A stretch of 43,624 bases of DNA, taken from Rhizobium sp. Q54 (GTDB lineage: Bacteria; Pseudomonadota; Alphaproteobacteria; Rhizobiales; Beijerinckiaceae). Made by a program: the position numbers and the translations under genes. A model generated the notes under the pieces. It was not told where the DNA came from and did not search any database. It was given only the letters and a program-made list of their open reading frames with translations. Shown piece by piece: positions 1-7,569 of the stretch (its first letter is position 1; every line of letters starts with the position of its first letter). Location: assembly GCA_945878875.1 (NCBI GenBank), contig CAMCUC010000020.1, positions 1 to 43,624 on the forward strand, given 5' to 3'.

Positions 1-111
1 GCCTTCTGCAAGCCGCTGGCTGTAGACCTTGCCGATGCCGGTGCCGCCGCCGGTCACGATGACGACCTTGCCCTTCACGCTATAGGCCGTGTTGACGTCG
101 AATGCCGCCAT
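1..111 (-). CDS. Short-chain dehydrogenase/reductase, N-terminal part
   Basis: Only the first 37 codons lie in the window; the gene runs off the left edge. The protein begins MAAFDVNTAYSVKGKVVIVTG and continues into GGGTGIGK, giving the TGxxxGxG dinucleotide-binding motif at residues 20-27 that marks the start of an SDR Rossmann fold. A GGGGAGG ribosome site (116-122, minus strand) supports the ATG at 109-111. It probably oxidises or reduces a hydroxyl or keto group with NAD(P). It follows the amidohydrolase on the same strand, but a strong hairpin at 289-327 lies between them, so co-transcription is uncertain. The substrate cannot be inferred. Confidence 0.85.
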   Translation of the reverse strand, partial: MAAFDVNTAYSVKGKVVIVTGGGTGIGKVYSQRLAEG

Positions 112-288
112 AATTCCTCCCCGTCCGGGCTTTGCCGGATCATTGTTCGAACTTGATCTGATGATGTCCGATTGCGTTGGGCGAGACAAGGCCGCCGTGT
201 AAACAGGCTGATTATTTGTAGACGTCCGTAACGGCGATCGGTGCGCGCCCCGCGCCCGTTACGATGATCCGTGCGATGAGCAGAACGC

Positions 289-327
289 AAACAGGACATC
301 TGCATCCTGACTGCAAATGTCCTGTTT
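289..327 (-). terminator. Long perfect hairpin downstream of amidohydrolase
   Basis: Perfect 11-bp arms, AAACAGGACAT at 289-299 and ATGTCCTGTTT at 317-327. After one mismatch a second 4-bp stem (TGCA/TGCA) forms inside, leaving a 7-nt loop. It lies about 34 nt downstream of the amidohydrolase stop on the minus strand, with an A-rich flank before and TGTTTGCGTT after. It is best read as a terminator or attenuator between the amidohydrolase and the SDR gene. Confidence 0.55.
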
Positions 328-360
328 TCCAGAATTGCAACGCCGATCACCAGATTAAGA

Positions 361-1332
361 TTAAACCCTGCCGCCCAGAAGCTTCTTTACATTGCCGGTG
401 AGAATTTTCTCGCCGTCCGAACCAAGAGCGCGGATTTCCTCGACGAAGTTTTTAGTCACGTCAATGGTACGGATTTCCTGCGGATAATCTGTACCGAATA
501 CGATCCGGTCAGCTGGTATTTCCACCAAAGCCGTCTTTACTGAGCCGATGACGCCGCAGAACCCGCCTGAGTCAAACATCAGATTATTGGCGATATAATA
601 ATCGAACTCCTTCTCCGGCCCGATTCCATGGCGCGGATTGCCGAGCGTGCCCCAGAAAACTTTGTCCTGATACGAGCGGATGCGGCCGAGCATCGAAGAA
701 ATGCCGCCGCCCAGATGCGACATGTGGACGATCAATTTTGGATGGCGGTCGAACACGCCTGAATTGATGAGACGGATGATCACCATGATGAGCGAGAATT
801 CACGGCCCACCGAGCGCGCAAGATCGTAGGCGTCGAACTGGCGCGATTCATTGAGCTTCAACGCCGGATGCACGAACACGAACAGCCCGCGCTTTTCGCA
901 CTCGCTCCAGAATGGCTCATATTCGGGCGCGTCGATGTAATGCCCGTCCTGTTCGGACGTGATGGTGACGCCCGGAAATCCATATTCGTCGGCGCAGCGG
1001 GCCAATTCGCGCAACGCTTCAGCACCGCCCAGCGGATTGGCGTGTGCAAAGCCCAGAAAGCGGCCCGGGTAATCCTTCTCCGCCTGCTTCGCCTTCTCGT
1101 TCACAAGCTTCGATAATTCAATGCTGGACGACATGCCCGCTGCGCTTGAAAGCACGGCAAGGTCGATGCCGCAGGCGTCCATCATCGCAATGTGCGTATC
1201 CAGCTCATAGAGCATGCGATGCACCGTATAGCTGGGCGCGCCGTTCTCGTCATAGTTCAGGATCAGCTTGTCGCCGGGGTCCTGTTTGATCAGTTCGCGC
1301 GGCGTGAAGTGATGATGGAAATCGACAAGCAT
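361..1332 (-). CDS. Amidohydrolase-2 family metal-dependent decarboxylase/hydrolase
   Basis: A 323-residue protein of the amidohydrolase-related (ACMSD/gamma-resorcylate decarboxylase) family. Visible motifs are an N-terminal HxH in DFHHHF (H6, H8), H155 in FVHPAL, H206 in HMSHLGG and D282 in GTDYP, matching the metal site of this TIM-barrel group. Relatives decarboxylate or hydrolyse aromatic acids and ring-fission products. The gene is last in a minus-strand series: Rieske alpha, Rieske beta, PdxA-like, then this gene 24 nt after the PdxA-like stop. The context suggests a decarboxylation or hydrolysis step after ring oxidation. A lactonase or hydratase activity cannot be excluded. Confidence 0.85.
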   Translation of the reverse strand: MLVDFHHHFTPRELIKQDPGDKLILNYDENGAPSYTVHRMLYELDTHIAMMDACGIDLAVLSSAAGMSSSIELSKLVNEKAKQAEKDYPGRFLGFAHANPLGGAEALRELARCADEYGFPGVTITSEQDGHYIDAPEYEPFWSECEKRGLFVFVHPALKLNESRQFDAYDLARSVGREFSLIMVIIRLINSGVFDRHPKLIVHMSHLGGGISSMLGRIRSYQDKVFWGTLGNPRHGIGPEKEFDYYIANNLMFDSGGFCGVIGSVKTALVEIPADRIVFGTDYPQEIRTIDVTKNFVEEIRALGSDGEKILTGNVKKLLGGRV

Positions 1333-1356
1333 GTTTCGCCCCTGTTTTTTGATTGA

Positions 1357-2376
1357 TTATGTATGCGTACTTGCAACCATCTTGTCCGCAACCATCTTGT
1401 CCGCAACCATCCTGCCGGCCACCATCCTGATCGCGCGCAACGCGGCTTCCGGATCGGCGATGCCCTGGCCTGCAATATCGAACGCACTGCCGTGTCCGGT
1501 TGACGAGAAGATCACGCCGCCGCCAATCGACAAAGCGCAGGCGTTGCGGCCCGCCAGCAGTTTGATGGGGATGTGGCCCTGGTCGTGATACATGGCGACG
1601 AAGGCGTCGATGTCCTTGCGGCTGATGATGAGGTCAGCGCCGACAGGTCCCTCAGCATCGATTCCCCGCTCGCGCAGCATGGCGACGGCGGGCGTGGTGA
1701 CATGATCGTCGTCGTCGCCAAACAAGCCGTTCTCGCCGGCGTGCGGATTGATTCCAAAGACGCCGATGCGCGGGTTGGCGATGCCGATGTCCTGCAAGGC
1801 GCGATGGGCGGCTTGGGCCGCAGCCACAACCAGCTCCGGCGACAAGCGCCCCAGAGCAGTGGCGAGGCGCTCATGCAACGTGGCGTGCACAATGCGCAGG
1901 CCCCCGCCCACAAACATCATGAATACGCTGTCTTCCGGCACGTTCGACAGGCGCGCGATGAGGCCTGGATAGCCTGAGAACGGAATGCCCGCCGCATGGA
2001 CCGCGGTCTCATTGTGTGGACAACCGACGATGGCTTTCGCATGTCCCTCGCGCACGAGCTGCATGGCGCCGTCCAAATAATCCGTCATCGCCTTGCCCGC
2101 GTGGCCATTGACGTTGCCGGGTATGAACGAGGCCTGCGGCAGAGAGGCGATTGCTACATATGACAGCTTGTCCGGTCCAGCCTCATTGGAGCCGACCAGC
2201 GGCAGATCGGGCGCTACCATCTGCGCATAATGGCGGATCACGAAGGCATCCCCAACCAGCAGCGCGTAGGGCCCGTCTCCGCGCGCAAGCTCTGCGGCAG
2301 CCTTTAGCGCGATTTCAGGCCCGATGCCGTTGGGGTCGCCGATAGCGACTGCGACGGTGTTTTGCGCGCGGCTCAT
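1357..2376 (-). CDS. PdxA-family dehydrogenase, possible dihydrodiol dehydrogenase
   Basis: A 339-residue PdxA-family protein. It starts VAVAIGDPNGIGPEIALK and keeps the metal histidines H164 (VHATLH), H212 (NPHAGENG) and H264 (YHDQGH). PdxA oxidises 4-phosphohydroxy-L-threonine in vitamin B6 synthesis, but TphB of terephthalate degradation belongs to the same family and dehydrogenates and decarboxylates a cis-dihydrodiol. Its place directly after Rieske alpha and beta genes favours the TphB-like role (inference). The start is the ATG at 2374-2376, which overlaps the beta-subunit stop (ATGA) and precedes the conserved GDPNGIG; a longer reading from 2418 is less likely. The C-terminus carries an unusual 5-residue repeat encoded at 1373-1432. 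Confidence 0.85.
   Translation of the reverse strand: MSRAQNTVAVAIGDPNGIGPEIALKAAAELARGDGPYALLVGDAFVIRHYAQMVAPDLPLVGSNEAGPDKLSYVAIASLPQASFIPGNVNGHAGKAMTDYLDGAMQLVREGHAKAIVGCPHNETAVHAAGIPFSGYPGLIARLSNVPEDSVFMMFVGGGLRIVHATLHERLATALGRLSPELVVAAAQAAHRALQDIGIANPRIGVFGINPHAGENGLFGDDDDHVTTPAVAMLRERGIDAEGPVGADLIISRKDIDAFVAMYHDQGHIPIKLLAGRNACALSIGGGVIFSSTGHGSAFDIAGQGIADPEAALRAIRMVAGRMVADKMVADKMVASTHT
1373..1432 (-). repeat. 15-bp tandem repeat, four copies, within PdxA-like gene
   Basis: On the plus strand the unit GCAACCATCTTGTCC occurs at 1373-1387 and again, identical, at 1388-1402. Degenerate copies follow at 1403-1417 and 1418-1432. The period is five codons, so the reading frame is kept. On the coding strand it gives IRMVA, GRMVA, DKMVA, DKMVA just before the stop. 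This looks like replication slippage that lengthened the PdxA-like C-terminus. Confidence 0.9.
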
Positions 2377-2849
2377 AAGGGGATCGCCAGCAGCGTGTCG
2401 ATGCGCGAAGAATCGCACACGACGATGCGTTCCTTCAGCAGCGCAGTCTCGTTCTGGATTTCGTAATGATCGAGATAGCGACCGGTGGCGAACAGATCGC
2501 TCGTGCCGTCGCGCATGATGCGTACGACGAAGAATGCTGTTTCGCTGCGCACGCCGCCCGCATTTTCGTCAAGCACGCATGGCATGCCCAGCACATGACG
2601 ATAGGCCTGCTTCTCGTAGATGTTGGCTTCCCGCAGCGCTGAAATGCGGTCACGCAGCATGGCGCGGGTGTTGGCGAACACGATGCCCGCCTCCAGTCCG
2701 TCGCGCTGGCTGTCGGCGGTGGTGATTTTGTAGAGGCAATCCTCGACGAAGAAATCAGGCCATTGCTCAAGCCTGTCATCGTCGATGCAGCGCGCGTAAT
2801 CGGCCTGCGCACGGGCGATTATGAAGGTGAGGTTTTGAAGGTTTGTCAT
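2373..2849 (-). CDS. Aromatic-ring-hydroxylating oxygenase, beta subunit
   Basis: A 158-residue protein with the cone-shaped SnoaL/NTF2-like fold of Rieske oxygenase small subunits. Family features are the N-terminal helix with DYARCIDDDRLEQWPDFF, the central RDRISALREANIYEKQAYRH region and C-terminal strands ending FATGRYLDHYEIQ and KERIVVCDSSRIDTLLAIPL. It shapes the alpha3beta3 complex and has no catalytic metal. It lies 7 nt after the alpha subunit and its stop overlaps the PdxA-like start (ATGA), so the three genes are almost certainly co-transcribed and translationally coupled. Confidence 0.9.
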   Translation of the reverse strand: MTNLQNLTFIIARAQADYARCIDDDRLEQWPDFFVEDCLYKITTADSQRDGLEAGIVFANTRAMLRDRISALREANIYEKQAYRHVLGMPCVLDENAGGVRSETAFFVVRIMRDGTSDLFATGRYLDHYEIQNETALLKERIVVCDSSRIDTLLAIPL

Positions 2850-2856
2850 TTTAGCT

Positions 2857-4119
2857 TCAATACCCCATCAGGCCGCGCCACGCTTTCCAGAAGCCGCGAA
2901 TCGAGGCCTCCGTCACGCGGCTCTCGCTGCTTTGCGCATTATCGCCGCCCATTTGCACCACGGATTGTTCATCAGGCGCACCAGCGATTCCCCGTTGCAC
3001 AAAGCCACCGACGCAGCCGTCCTCCATCGAGATGAAACCGGCGGGGCCGACGAGGTTGGCTTGCTTCAGGCGCACCAGCCGCTGATCGGGCGTATCGTCC
3101 TCATAGCCTAATATGATCCAGTTCAAATCCGTTTGCGTGGGCGAGCGCGGAATGACCTGACGGATGGCGATGGCGTTTTGAATTTGTTGCAGCACGAAGG
3201 TTGGAAAAACCGTTAGAATTTGCAGCGTCACGTCATCGCCAAATTCATCAAAGCCTTGCAGCATGGTAGGATCAGCCAGTTTATACTGGCTGTCGGAGCG
3301 AATTTTCTGCTGCGCGTAATCGGCATTGCTGGTTTGCGCCTTGCGGTCGATGGCCGAATAGCTGACGTGGTGCCCGCCGCTTTCATCAACGATGATCGCG
3401 CCCTTCTGCGACAGGCGGTTGAGTTCAAACGTCGTGAAGAACAGATGCAGGATGCTGGCGTGATAGGAATCCTTCACATTCTCCACATAGAGCTTCCAAT
3501 TGTTGGGAAGTCCCTGCGTATAGCGGCCAATCACAACCGGCTTGCGATCCTTCAGCACGCGCGCGATGCGGCTGGTGATCTCCTCGCCCAGATAGGTCTC
3601 AAGCTCCGGCGTCTCGTCGCTGAACGTGCCGAAGACGAGCCCGTGCAGGCGGCCTACGCGCAGCTTGCGCGGTCCATGGTCCGACAGCTTGAAATCGGGC
3701 GCCATGCCGCCCTTGCCCTTCACGCCTTTTTGAAATGCGACGCCGGTGAGGTCGCCTTTTAAATTATAAGTCCATGCGTGATAGACGCAGGCAAAGTCCT
3801 TCTTGCCCTTGCCTTTGTCGTCGAGGCAGATGAGTGCTCCGCGATGGGCGCAGCGGTTCTCAAACGCGTTGACCGAACCATCAGAATCGCGCGCAACGAT
3901 GACGGGCGCATCGCCCACAAACGTCGTGCGGTAATCGCCCGGCTCTGGAATGTCGCCCTCAAGACAAAGGTAGTGCCATGCGGCCCCGCGAAAGACGCAG
4001 CTTTGCTCGGCGGCGTAAACGTCGTCGCGCTGAAAAGCCCAGAAGGGAACGCGGGTCAGCGTGTCCGGCCACGGACCGGGAGTGCTGGTGGCCGCAGAAC
4101 GATTAGCGACGTCAGTCAT
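2857..4119 (-). CDS. Rieske oxygenase alpha subunit, anthranilate/salicylate-hydroxylase type
   Basis: A 420-residue terminal oxygenase. The Rieske [2Fe-2S] ligands are C90-x-H92 (NRCAHRG) and C111-x2-H114 (CVYHAW). The mononuclear iron site is D217, H220 and H225 in [11 protein letters not shown]. Segments such as [30 protein letters not shown] and [17 protein letters not shown] recall the anthranilate 1,2-dioxygenase (AndAc) and salicylate 5-hydroxylase (NagG) branch. It should add one or two oxygens to an aromatic carboxylate, fed by a ferredoxin and reductase that are not in this window. It is first gene of the minus-strand operon, downstream of a promoter-like sequence at 4165-4193. The exact substrate is inference only. 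Confidence 0.92.
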   Translation of the reverse strand: MTDVANRSAATSTPGPWPDTLTRVPFWAFQRDDVYAAEQSCVFRGAAWHYLCLEGDIPEPGDYRTTFVGDAPVIVARDSDGSVNAFENRCAHRGALICLDDKGKGKKDFACVYHAWTYNLKGDLTGVAFQKGVKGKGGMAPDFKLSDHGPRKLRVGRLHGLVFGTFSDETPELETYLGEEITSRIARVLKDRKPVVIGRYTQGLPNNWKLYVENVKDSYHASILHLFFTTFELNRLSQKGAIIVDESGGHHVSYSAIDRKAQTSNADYAQQKIRSDSQYKLADPTMLQGFDEFGDDVTLQILTVFPTFVLQQIQNAIAIRQVIPRSPTQTDLNWIILGYEDDTPDQRLVRLKQANLVGPAGFISMEDGCVGGFVQRGIAGAPDEQSVVQMGGDNAQSSESRVTEASIRGFWKAWRGLMGY

Positions 4120-4164
4120 GGCTTTCCATCATGGCGGTTCATCCCTTGTGTCGAATTGTGCGTA

Positions 4165-4193
4165 TCTAAACTGCCCGGCGGGGGCCGAGTCAA
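4165..4193 (-). promoter_or_regulatory. Candidate sigma-70 promoter for Rieske operon
   Basis: Reading the minus strand, TTGACT (4188-4193) is followed after 17 nt by TTTAGA (4165-4170). The -35 is good and the -10 is weak. It sits about 46 nt upstream of the alpha-subunit ATG and back-to-back with the candidate promoter at 4218-4248. Confidence 0.4.
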
Positions 4194-4217
4194 TCTTGGG
4201 GCCTGCAGGGCGTTTGC

Positions 4218-4248
4218 TTGACAAGGGCGTCGCCACGTCCTGTAACTA
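4218..4248 (+). promoter_or_regulatory. Candidate sigma-70 promoter for FAH/cupin operon
   Basis: A perfect TTGACA lies at 4218-4223. After 17 nt comes TGTAAC (4241-4246), or after 19 nt TAACTA (4243-4248). It is 46-50 nt upstream of the FAH start codon in the 174-bp divergent intergenic region. A shared regulator could act on both directions here. Confidence 0.5.
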
Positions 4249-4293
4249 TAAGCCAAAGGCGCGCAACAATAGCGCCCGGGAGGGAATTGCCGC

Positions 4294-5157
4294 ATGAAAT
4301 TGGCGAGTTATTTTCATGATGGACGTGAAAGCTTTGGGATAGTGCTGTCTGACGGTCTTTTTGATCTTGGCGGCAGGCTCGCCGGAAGGGCCGCGAACCT
4401 CGCCGAGCTTCTGTGTGGCCCCGCAATGGAAGACGCCCGCCTCCTCAGCGCAGGCGCGACAGCAGAGATCGAATTCTCGCATGTGCGCTTTTTGCAGCCG
4501 ATTACAAAGCCCGGTCGTATCGTATGCGTCGGCATCAATTATGCGTCGCGTCCCGGCGAACACCAGACGGACAGGCCCAAGTATCCGAGCCTGTTTTATC
4601 GCACGCCGCTGGCGCAGGTCGGCCATGGCGAGAAGCTGATGCGCCCGCCCGAATCCGTGCAATTTGATTATGAGGGGGAGATCGCCATCGTCATCGGCAA
4701 GCGCGGGCGACGCATACCCGCAGCAAGCGCGCGCGATTATATCGCCGGTTATTCCTGCTTCAACGAGGGCTCCGTGCGCGATTGGATGAAGCACGGCGTC
4801 TATAACGTGACTGCAGGCAAGAACTTTGAAGCCTCCGGTGCCTTTGGCCCATGGATAGCAACGCCCGACGAAATTCGCGATCCTCACGATATGGCCATCA
4901 GGACGCGTATCAACGGCGAGCTGCGCCAGAACGACACGACCGCCAACATGATCTTCAAGTTTGAAGAGCTGATCGCCTACATCTCAACCTATACCACGTT
5001 GGAACCCGGCGACATTATCGTGACCGGAACGCCTGTGGGCGCCGGCGTGCGCTTTGATCCGCCGATCTGGCTGAAGGCTGGCGACGTGGTTGAGATCGAG
5101 GTGGAGGGCGTCGGCGTTCTGCGCAACGAAGTCGCCGACGAACAGGTGGCGCCATGA
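4294..5157 (+). CDS. Fumarylacetoacetate hydrolase (FAH) family protein
   Basis: A 287-residue FAH-fold enzyme with CVGINYASR (residues 78-86), the metal ligands E127 and E129 in FDYEGEIAIVIG, NEGSVRDW (157-164), and the closing GDIIVTGTPVGAG and AGDVVEIEVEGVG segments. The usual aspartate of NDxSxRD is a glutamate here (E158), a variant also compatible with metal binding. Family members cleave C-C bonds of ring-fission products such as fumarylpyruvate, or act as isomerases or decarboxylases. The GGGAGGG at 4278-4284 supports the ATG. The stop overlaps the next gene, a gentisate-dioxygenase-like cupin, by 4 nt (ATGA). Cleavage of that enzyme's product is therefore the likely role. Confidence 0.88.
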   Translation: MKLASYFHDGRESFGIVLSDGLFDLGGRLAGRAANLAELLCGPAMEDARLLSAGATAEIEFSHVRFLQPITKPGRIVCVGINYASRPGEHQTDRPKYPSLFYRTPLAQVGHGEKLMRPPESVQFDYEGEIAIVIGKRGRRIPAASARDYIAGYSCFNEGSVRDWMKHGVYNVTAGKNFEASGAFGPWIATPDEIRDPHDMAIRTRINGELRQNDTTANMIFKFEELIAYISTYTTLEPGDIIVTGTPVGAGVRFDPPIWLKAGDVVEIEVEGVGVLRNEVADEQVAP

Positions 5158-6368
5158 ACAGCGCAATCAACAAGGAACAGAATCCGCGCGCTCCCCTAGC
5201 CTCAGCGGCGCGCGAGGCGATGGAGGCGCTCAACGTCGAGGCGTCGCATCTTCACATCTGGCTGCGCACGCAAGCCAATGCGCCTGCGCAGCGTCCGTGG
5301 TTCAGGGAAACGGAATTGGCGGCCAGCGGCGCGCTTGCGCAGGGCCGGGTGGCCGCTGCGCAATTGAAGGCCAGGCCCCATCATTGGAAATGGGCCGAGA
5401 TTTCGCCCTATCTGGAAAAGATAGCGGGCATAGCATCCAGCGCCGACGTGCCGCCGATTGAGTTTGCCGATCGCCAGCAATTCCTGCTCACCAATCCCGG
5501 CCTTGGCGGACGCCTGCAGGCGTCGGCGGCGCTGCGTTGCGCGGTGTCGATCTACAATCCCGGCGATGTGGCGCCGGCCCATCTGCACAGCCCCAACGCC
5601 AGCCGCACGATTTTGTCGCAGCAGGGTGGCTATACCAATGTGGAGGGCGAGCGCTGCCGCGCCGCGCGCGGCGACGTCATCCTTACGCCAAACGGTACAT
5701 GGCATGACCACGGCAACGACGGCGATGCGCCGGTAACGTGGATTGACACCCTTGACTGGCCGGTGCTGGAATTTCTCGATCTGATCTGGCTCGACGAAGA
5801 CATGCCCGGCGCCACGGGTAATGTTCGGATGCAGAAAACGACTGCGCCGGAGGGCTATTCGCAGGCGCTCTACGGGCGCGGCGGCATTGTGCCAACCTTT
5901 GTGCGCCATGTGCGCGGCGCCAGTCGCGACACGTCGCCCTATGTGCATTTTCGCGGCGACGACATTCGCGCAAGCCTGCAAGGTCTGCGTAGCGAGGCGG
6001 GCGATCCCTATGAGGGCGTGCCGCTGTCGCTGGTCAACCCGGCCAACGGCGCGCCGCTGTTTCCAACCATCGGCTATGGCGCGCAGCTGATCCGCGCCGG
6101 CGAAGAGACGCTGCACAAGCGCGAAACCGCCAGCACCGTCTACGTCTGCATGGAGGGCAGGGGCCGCACGGAGCTTGCGGGCGCGACGTTTGAATGGGAG
6201 GAGAACGACATCTTCGTCGTGCCCAATTTCCTGTGGCGCCGCCATGTGGCGGAGGGGGCCAAAGACGCCGTGCTTTACACCATGAGCGATGCGCCTCTGG
6301 TGGACAAAATAGGCCAGTATCGTGCGCAGGGCCGAACAAAATCAGGGGCTCTCACAGAGCTCGCGTGA
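5154..6368 (+). CDS. Gentisate 1,2-dioxygenase-like double-cupin protein
   Basis: A 404-residue bicupin. The first cupin holds HLH (H143, H145) in GDVAPAHLHSPNASR and H184/H186 in TPNGTWHDHGN, matching the Fe(II) site and the ITPxWTWHDHGN signature of gentisate and 1-hydroxy-2-naphthoate dioxygenases. The second cupin (around residues 310-375) has lost the HxH (HKRETAS), as is usual in this family. It is longer than typical gentisate dioxygenases of about 350 residues because of its N-terminal part. It probably opens a hydroxylated aromatic acid ring; the preceding FAH-family gene would act on the product. No maleylpyruvate isomerase is visible nearby, so the substrate may not be gentisate itself. 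Confidence 0.85.
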   Translation: MNSAINKEQNPRAPLASAAREAMEALNVEASHLHIWLRTQANAPAQRPWFRETELAASGALAQGRVAAAQLKARPHHWKWAEISPYLEKIAGIASSADVPPIEFADRQQFLLTNPGLGGRLQASAALRCAVSIYNPGDVAPAHLHSPNASRTILSQQGGYTNVEGERCRAARGDVILTPNGTWHDHGNDGDAPVTWIDTLDWPVLEFLDLIWLDEDMPGATGNVRMQKTTAPEGYSQALYGRGGIVPTFVRHVRGASRDTSPYVHFRGDDIRASLQGLRSEAGDPYEGVPLSLVNPANGAPLFPTIGYGAQLIRAGEETLHKRETASTVYVCMEGRGRTELAGATFEWEENDIFVVPNFLWRRHVAEGAKDAVLYTMSDAPLVDKIGQYRAQGRTKSGALTELA

Positions 6369-6398
6369 TCACAAGAAAAGACTTCAAGGGAGGGACTT

Positions 6399-7391
6399 AT
6401 GGTTGAATTTATGAAGAGACGCACATTCACCTTCGGGCTTGCGGCCGCTGCGAGCGCGCCGCTGCTGCCGAGCCTTGCAAGCGCTCAGGAGGTCTGGCCG
6501 ATTCAGGCTGTTAAAATTATAGTTCCGTTCCCCGCAGGCGGTTCGGCGGACGTGCTGCCGCGCATTGTCGCTGAAGCGCTTGGGCCGATCTGGAAGCAGC
6601 CGATTGTGATTGAGAACAAGCCCGGCGCGGGAGGCAACATCGGCGCTGAAACGGTGGCTGTCGCCAAGCCCGATGGTTATACGCTGATGGCCGCGCCGCC
6701 GCCGCCGATTGCGATCAATCATAACTTGTATCCAAAGATGAATTACGATCCCACGAAGTTCAAGCCTGTCAGCATTTTGGGATCGGCGCCCAACGTGATT
6801 GCTGTGAGCAACAAGTCCGGCGTCAAGAACGTGCAGGAATTAATTGCAAAGGCCAAGGCTGATCCGGGCAAGATCAACGTCGCCAATCAGGGCAACGGAT
6901 CAACGTCTCATCTCACGGCATCAATGTTTGAAGTGATGGCCGGGGTGAAATTCAACCATGTGCCCTATCGCGGCACGGCACCGGCGCTGAACGATTTGCT
7001 GGCTGGCCATGTCGATCTGTTCTTTGACAACATCGCCTCGTCGCTGGCGCAACATCAATCCGGCACGATCCGCATTCTGGCTGTTTGTTCGACCGAGCGT
7101 GTGGAGCAATTGCCAGACGTGCCGACGGTTTCCGAGGCTGGCATCAAGGGGTTTTCGGCCATTGCGTGGTTTGCAATCATGGCGCCGGAGGGTACGCCCG
7201 ACGCCGTCATCGCGAAAATCAACAAGGACGTGGTAGCGGTTATGAAGACGCCTGAAGTACGGAAGAAGTTTCTCGATCAAGCCGCGACGCCAATTGCAAA
7301 CTCTCCGCAGGAAGCTGCCAGATTTATCGCGTCCGAGACCAAACTCTGGGGCGACGTCATCAAAAGCGCGAATGTTAAGATCGCAAACTAG
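6399..7391 (+). CDS. TctC/Bug-family tripartite tricarboxylate receptor A
   Basis: A 330-residue periplasmic binding protein. The N-terminus MVEFMKRRTFTFGLAAAASA ends in ASA|QE and includes an RR pair, so export may be by Tat or Sec. The mature start VKIIVPFPAGGSADVLPRI and later KPGAGGNIGAETVA and KPDGYTLM are classic Bug-family motifs, as is LPDVPTVSEAGIKGF near the C-terminus. Such receptors bind carboxylates and deliver them to a TctAB membrane pair, which is absent here. GGGAGGG at 6388-6394 sits 4 nt before the ATG at 6399, favouring it over the internal ATG at 6411. It lies 30 nt after the cupin gene in the same operon, so it may bind the pathway's aromatic acid. Confidence 0.92.
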   Translation: MVEFMKRRTFTFGLAAAASAPLLPSLASAQEVWPIQAVKIIVPFPAGGSADVLPRIVAEALGPIWKQPIVIENKPGAGGNIGAETVAVAKPDGYTLMAAPPPPIAINHNLYPKMNYDPTKFKPVSILGSAPNVIAVSNKSGVKNVQELIAKAKADPGKINVANQGNGSTSHLTASMFEVMAGVKFNHVPYRGTAPALNDLLAGHVDLFFDNIASSLAQHQSGTIRILAVCSTERVEQLPDVPTVSEAGIKGFSAIAWFAIMAPEGTPDAVIAKINKDVVAVMKTPEVRKKFLDQAATPIANSPQEAARFIASETKLWGDVIKSANVKIAN

Positions 7392-7518
7392 GACGCCATG
7401 AAGAACGACGACGCGATCGTCAAATGAAATCCTGCTGGAACGGGTTGCAAAGGCCAAATCTTAGTCAAAGGCCCATCACAATCCCAACAGCGCCGGGCAG
7501 CTGGCGGTCATGGTTGCT

Positions 7519-7551
7519 GCGTTTCGTGAAACGCGACACTATAATTATAAT
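7519..7551 (+). promoter_or_regulatory. Palindrome plus duplicated TATAAT upstream of receptor B
   Basis: The sequence GCGTTTC-GT-GAAACGC (7519-7534) has perfect 7-bp arms. It is followed at once by two perfect -10 hexamers, TATAAT at 7540-7545 and 7546-7551. The palindrome covers the place where the -35 should be, and no good -35 hexamer is seen. That is the layout expected of an operator for a repressor or an activator at this promoter. The start codon follows at 7570, giving a short leader. Confidence 0.5.
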
Positions 7552-7569
7552 CAAATCAGGGAGGGTATG

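Noticed and set aside
75..350. Minus-strand frame of 91 codons between the SDR and amidohydrolase genes
   Set aside because: It overlaps the real SDR start and the strong hairpin, has no ribosome site and an Arg-rich composition typical of chance frames.
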